A DNA stretch of 33,681 nucleotides. Origin: Pseudomonas sp. UFMG81. Lineage in GTDB: Bacteria; Pseudomonadota; Gammaproteobacteria; Pseudomonadales; Pseudomonadaceae. Position 1 is the first letter of the stretch; every line of letters begins with the position of its first letter. Both the position numbers and the translations under genes were made by a program. This document shows, piece after piece, positions 31,204 through 33,681 of the stretch. The notes beneath the pieces are model-generated. The model searched no databases. It saw nothing but the letters and a program-made list of their open reading frames with translations, and had not been told where the DNA came from. The stretch spans positions 61,010 through 94,690 of the forward strand of contig NZ_JACAFQ010000042.1 in NCBI RefSeq assembly GCF_015354575.1, read 5' to 3'.

Positions 31204-31644
31204 ATGCGAACCATCACGTTGGGTTGCCTGCTGATCATGCTGGCAACCGCAGCCCAGGCGCAGACCGTCACGCCGCTCAAGGGCCAGAGCAGCCAGCAGA
31301 TGCAGCAGGACATGGCCGATTGCAACAGTGTTGCCAGCAGCTCGACGAACAGCAGCCCGCACGTCGGTGGCCGGGTCAAGGGCGCCGCGGCCGGCGCGGT
31401 AGCCGGCGCTGCGGGCGCACAGGTACGGGGTAACCAGCATGACGAGGTGTACGACCGCATGGGCGACGACGCCAAGCAGCAATACCGGCAGAACCGTGCC
31501 GGCGAAACGGCCGCCGCCGGTGCCGCGGTGGGTGGCATGCGCCAGCGCCAGGAGCGGCGGCAGGACCGCCGCGGCCAGGATGACGCCCAGGCCAGCGCCT
31601 ACAGCGGTTGCCTGCAGGGGCGTGGTTACCAGGTCAGCCCTTGA
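31204..31644 (+). CDS. Exported glycine-zipper protein
   Basis: A 146-residue protein with a signal peptide (MRTITLGCLLIMLATAAQA, cleavage before QTV), a polar Ser-rich stretch, then a glycine-zipper segment (GAAAGAVAGAAGAQVRG, residues about 59-75) and a second AAAGAAVGGM, followed by a very basic Gln/Arg-rich tail. Such proteins associate with the outer membrane or periplasm and are of unknown function. There is no lipobox at the cleavage site. GGAGGTG precedes the ATG. Its end overlaps the convergent isochorismatase gene by 11 bases. Confidence 0.75.
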   Translation: MRTITLGCLLIMLATAAQAQTVTPLKGQSSQQMQQDMADCNSVASSSTNSSPHVGGRVKGAAAGAVAGAAGAQVRGNQHDEVYDRMGDDAKQQYRQNRAGETAAAGAAVGGMRQRQERRQDRRGQDDAQASAYSGCLQGRGYQVSP

Positions 31645-32113
31645 GCGCGGCGATGACTTCGGCGGCGGTGGTCACTTGACCGAAGTGGTGCTTCCACAGG
31701 TCGATGCCCAGTTGCCCGGAGCGGTCCAGCGACGAGCCCAGGGTCAGGTCGGTGACCAGGGTCGGGCAGAGCCCGGCATCGAACAGGGCGAAGCCTGCGG
31801 CCAGCACGCAGGTTTCGGTCTGCAGGCCGCACACCAGCACGCGTTCGACGTTCAGCTGCTTGATGTAGGCGAGGGTCTCGGCGGTCTGCCCGTAGCCGTG
31901 CTTGATGAACACTTTGTCGGCCTCGACCAGTGCCACGTCCTCGCGCGCCGGGTGCCAGCCGAGCTGGCGCTGGAATGGCGTGACCTGCTCGTCGTGCAGC
32001 TCGATCGAGGCGATGGTGGGGATGTAGGCCGACAGGGTGCGGATGCCGTCCACCAGTTTTTCCGAGGGGCTGAAGGTGGATTGCACGTCGACGATGAGCA
32101 GGGCTTGCCGCAT
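31634..32113 (-). CDS. Isochorismatase-like cysteine hydrolase
   Basis: A 159-residue protein of the isochorismatase/YcaC-like cysteine hydrolase family. The catalytic set is visible: D9 (LLIVDVQSTF), K71 (VFIKHGYG) and C102 (GLQTETCVLAAG). Length and motifs suit a small amidase (nicotinamidase-, ureidoacrylate- or ribonuclease-like members) rather than true isochorismatase, which would need a secondary-metabolism partner. Substrate unknown. Confidence 0.9.
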   Translation of the reverse strand: MRQALLIVDVQSTFSPSEKLVDGIRTLSAYIPTIASIELHDEQVTPFQRQLGWHPAREDVALVEADKVFIKHGYGQTAETLAYIKQLNVERVLVCGLQTETCVLAAGFALFDAGLCPTLVTDLTLGSSLDRSGQLGIDLWKHHFGQVTTAAEVIAALKG

Positions 32114-32223
32114 GGGGGATCCGGTCCGGGTTGCGAGGGCGACGAGTATAACGTTGCCGGTGCTGTGCCGGGGTGGATCGGGTTATTACACTCGACGGCT
32201 TTTTCGTCAGCGAGGGAATGCGC

Positions 32224-32766
32224 ATGCAACGCATCGTGATCTTGGGCAATTCCGGCAGCGGCAAGTCGACCTTGGCACGGGCCATTGGCGAACGGCTGGG
32301 CTTGCCGGTGGTGCATCTGGACCGGTTGTTCTGGGAGCCCGGCTGGGTGGAACCGGAGCCCGAGGCGTTCCGTGAGCGGGTACGCCAGGCGTTGGCCGGG
32401 GACGCCTGGGTGTGCGAAGGCAACTATGCGCGGCGCACCTTCGACCTGCGCATGCCGCGGGCGGACCTGATCGTCTGGCTCGATACGCCCCGGCTGGTGT
32501 GCCTGAAGCGGGTCGTTGCACGGTCGCTGAGCCGGCGGCCACGGGAGGACTTGCCTGAAGGGTGTGGCGAGCGGGTGAATGCCCAGTTCTTTGAATTCCT
32601 CAGGTTCGTCTGGGGCTTTGATGGTGCCTACCGGCGGGGGATCGAGGCCATGCGCGTGGCGATCGGGCCGCAGGTGCCGGTGGTTTATCTGGAGACTGGG
32701 CAGGAGATTGCTGAGTTTCTCGAAGGGTTGGAAGGGATTGAAGGGCAGTCGGGGAGTGTGTGTTAG
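32224..32766 (+). CDS. P-loop kinase-like protein (FlaR/adenylate kinase type)
   Basis: A 180-residue P-loop NTPase. Walker A is GNSGSGKST (8-16), followed by the VVHLDRLFWEPGW segment that is typical of the 'topology modulation' FlaR-like group, and by ADLIVWLDTPR. The C-terminal part (EFLRFVWGFDGAYRRG) carries further basic residues for phosphate binding. It resembles small nucleotide or metabolite kinases, but its substrate is not known. GAGGG seven bases before ATG 32224 favours that start over ATG 32218. Confidence 0.85.
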   Translation: MQRIVILGNSGSGKSTLARAIGERLGLPVVHLDRLFWEPGWVEPEPEAFRERVRQALAGDAWVCEGNYARRTFDLRMPRADLIVWLDTPRLVCLKRVVARSLSRRPREDLPEGCGERVNAQFFEFLRFVWGFDGAYRRGIEAMRVAIGPQVPVVYLETGQEIAEFLEGLEGIEGQSGSVC

Positions 32767-32836
32767 GGGCTGGTGCGCCAGCCCGGTCGCCATGCTCATT
32801 TACACCCAGATTGGTGGGTTGTGTGTCGCTCGTTGC

Positions 32837-33002
32837 TTGTTGTGTTGGATATCAAATTGCATTCGCCGGCAAAGCCGGCTCCTACAGGGATAGCGCAAAG
32901 TTGGCTTTGAAAGTTGTGAGTATATCCATTTGCTGTGGTGGCGCTTATTCACCTTTCCGCCCTTACGGCGGGTCACTTTTTGAAGCATCAAAAAGTAACC
33001 AA
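32837..33002. repeat. Direct repeat, copy A
   Basis: About 166 bases repeated at 33220-33384 with only a handful of differences (around 95% by eye). The unit holds a REP core (GCCGGCAAAGCCGGCTCCTAC) split here for length as GCCGGC-AAA-GCCGGC followed by TCCTAC, and ends in a long hairpin, GGTcACTTTTTG-AAGCAT-CAAAAAGTaACC at 32971-33000. It lies in an otherwise gene-free stretch after the kinase-like gene; small open frames inside it on either strand are not convincing genes. Confidence 0.85.
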
Positions 33003-33219
33003 AAAATGCTCGCTCCATTCATACGGCCCCTACGCTGCGCTCCGGGGTTCCCTCACTCCGGTCTTGCTCCCGGGAGTACGCACCGAAGGGCCATCCATGG
33101 CCCATCGGTGCTCGACGGGCATCCATGCCCGTCGCCTCCCTCCGCAAGCCCTCCGATCGGCCTCCTGAAGTCGCGAAGTTAGGGGCGGCGCCTATATTGG
33201 CGCTGCTGTCGCTAGTTGA

Positions 33220-33384
33220 TTGTTGTGTTGAATATCAAATTGCATTCGCCGGCAAGCCGGCTCCTACAGGGATAGCGCAAAGTTGGTTTTGAAAGTTGTG
33301 AGTATATCCATTTGCTTGGGTGACGCTTATTCACCTTTCCGCCCTTACGGCGGGTCACTTTTTGAAGCATCAAAAAGTAACCAA
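33220..33384. repeat. Direct repeat, copy B, interrupted by an IS
   Basis: Second copy of the 165-base unit, oriented the same way. It stops abruptly after CCAA at 33384, exactly where the next bases become insertion-sequence end, whereas copy A continues with AAAATGCTCG. The 217 bases between the copies carry no gene I can support. Confidence 0.85.
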
Positions 33385-33681
33385 TGGGCCTGTCCCGTGA
33401 CAACGGACGCCAAAAAGCTGGCTATTTAGCCTTCTGCCTTAAGCTCTTGGCATATTCGTTCGGAGAACGGTAGCCAAGGGCGGAGTGCAGCCGACAGCTG
33501 TTGTAAAAACCATGAACATAGCTGGCGATGGCTAGTTGAGCATGTCGTTTACTGGGATATGCACTGAATGCTTCTTCCCTTTTCAGCGTAGCGAAGAAGC
33601 TCTCAGCCACTGCGTTGTCCCAGCAGTTTCCCTTTCGGCTCATGCTTTGCGTGAAGTCTTTCCTGGCCAGTACCGATTGGA
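33385..33681 (-). mobile_element. IS3-family insertion sequence, right part only
   Basis: The element begins at TGGGCCTGTCCCGTG (33385), with a TG terminus as usual for IS3 ends, at the point where repeat copy B is broken, and runs past the window edge. It contains the 3' end of a transposase gene. The other end and the target duplication are outside the window. Confidence 0.8.
33422..33681 (-). CDS. IS3-family transposase OrfB, C-terminal part (partial)
   Basis: The open frame enters from the right edge of the window and ends at TAG (33424-33422). It shows the end of the DDE integrase core: QSMSRKGNCWDNAVAESFF, with the third catalytic acid Glu in AESFFATLK, followed by FYNSCRLHSALGYRSPNEY, the standard IS3 OrfB C-terminus. 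An internal Met at 33643 is not the real start; the frame stays open to 33681. Confidence 0.92.
   Translation of the reverse strand, partial: QSVLARKDFTQSMSRKGNCWDNAVAESFFATLKREEAFSAYPSKRHAQLAIASYVHGFYNSCRLHSALGYRSPNEYAKSLRQKAK

Overview
The window looks like chromosomal DNA from a Pseudomonas, most likely of the P. putida group. It is GC-rich, with dispersed REP-type palindromes (GCCGGC..GCTCC(T/C)AC) between genes, and its gene families (OsmC-YcaO fusion, several LysR regulators with divergent exporters, small lipoproteins) are typical of that genus. The species assignment is inference; there is no rRNA or tRNA gene here.

Layout. 0.1-1.2 kb: a DUF1289 protein and a lipoprotein. 1.2-3.2 kb: a lower-GC accessory patch with the 3' remnant of a lost gene and a 481-codon orphan gene that carries a strong in-frame internal ribosome-binding site. 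3.3-6.2 kb: a LysR regulator convergent with a citrate-type MFS symporter and periplasmic binding protein. 6.4-7.1 kb: a ParDE-type toxin-antitoxin pair. 7.3-8.5 kb: a lipoprotein, then a long imperfect inverted repeat and a structured element. 8.6-11.2 kb: OsmC-YcaO, followed by two tandem, near-identical secreted Cys-rich micropeptides. 11.8-16.4 kb: an EamA transporter, a bufferin-type operon (Cys-rich precursor, DUF692/MNIO enzyme, DUF2063 partner, DoxX), and divergently an ECF sigma factor with its NrsF-like membrane anti-sigma factor. Both divergent units carry the same TGTAACC-N16-CGAACTACTC promoter. 16.5-18.6 kb: a MerR-methyltransferase fusion, a GNAT acetyltransferase and a small protein.

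18.8-27.2 kb: a LysR gene convergent with a nine-gene operon on the minus strand that reads as a compact biosynthetic cluster. In transcription order it encodes a type II thioesterase, an AfsA-like hotdog protein, an acyl carrier protein, a FabG-like SDR, a second carrier protein, a FabH-like ketosynthase with an intact Cys-His-Asn triad, a HAD phosphatase, a cytochrome P450 with an unusual I-helix, and an AMP-forming acyl ligase. The AfsA + SDR + HAD combination is the core used by actinomycetes to make butenolide or furan signalling molecules, so the inferred product is a butyrolactone-, butenolide- or furan-like metabolite in a Gram-negative host. The leader holds a TATAAT box and two 20-bp class direct repeats 41 bp apart. 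This is the best candidate for an undescribed system.

27.3-31.1 kb: two MFS exporters in one operon, divergent from a LysR gene related to the one at 18.8 kb; they may export the cluster product or unrelated drugs. 31.2-32.8 kb: a glycine-zipper protein, an isochorismatase-like hydrolase and a P-loop kinase-like protein. 32.8-33.7 kb: two 165-bp direct repeats, the second interrupted by the end of an IS3-family element that runs off the window.
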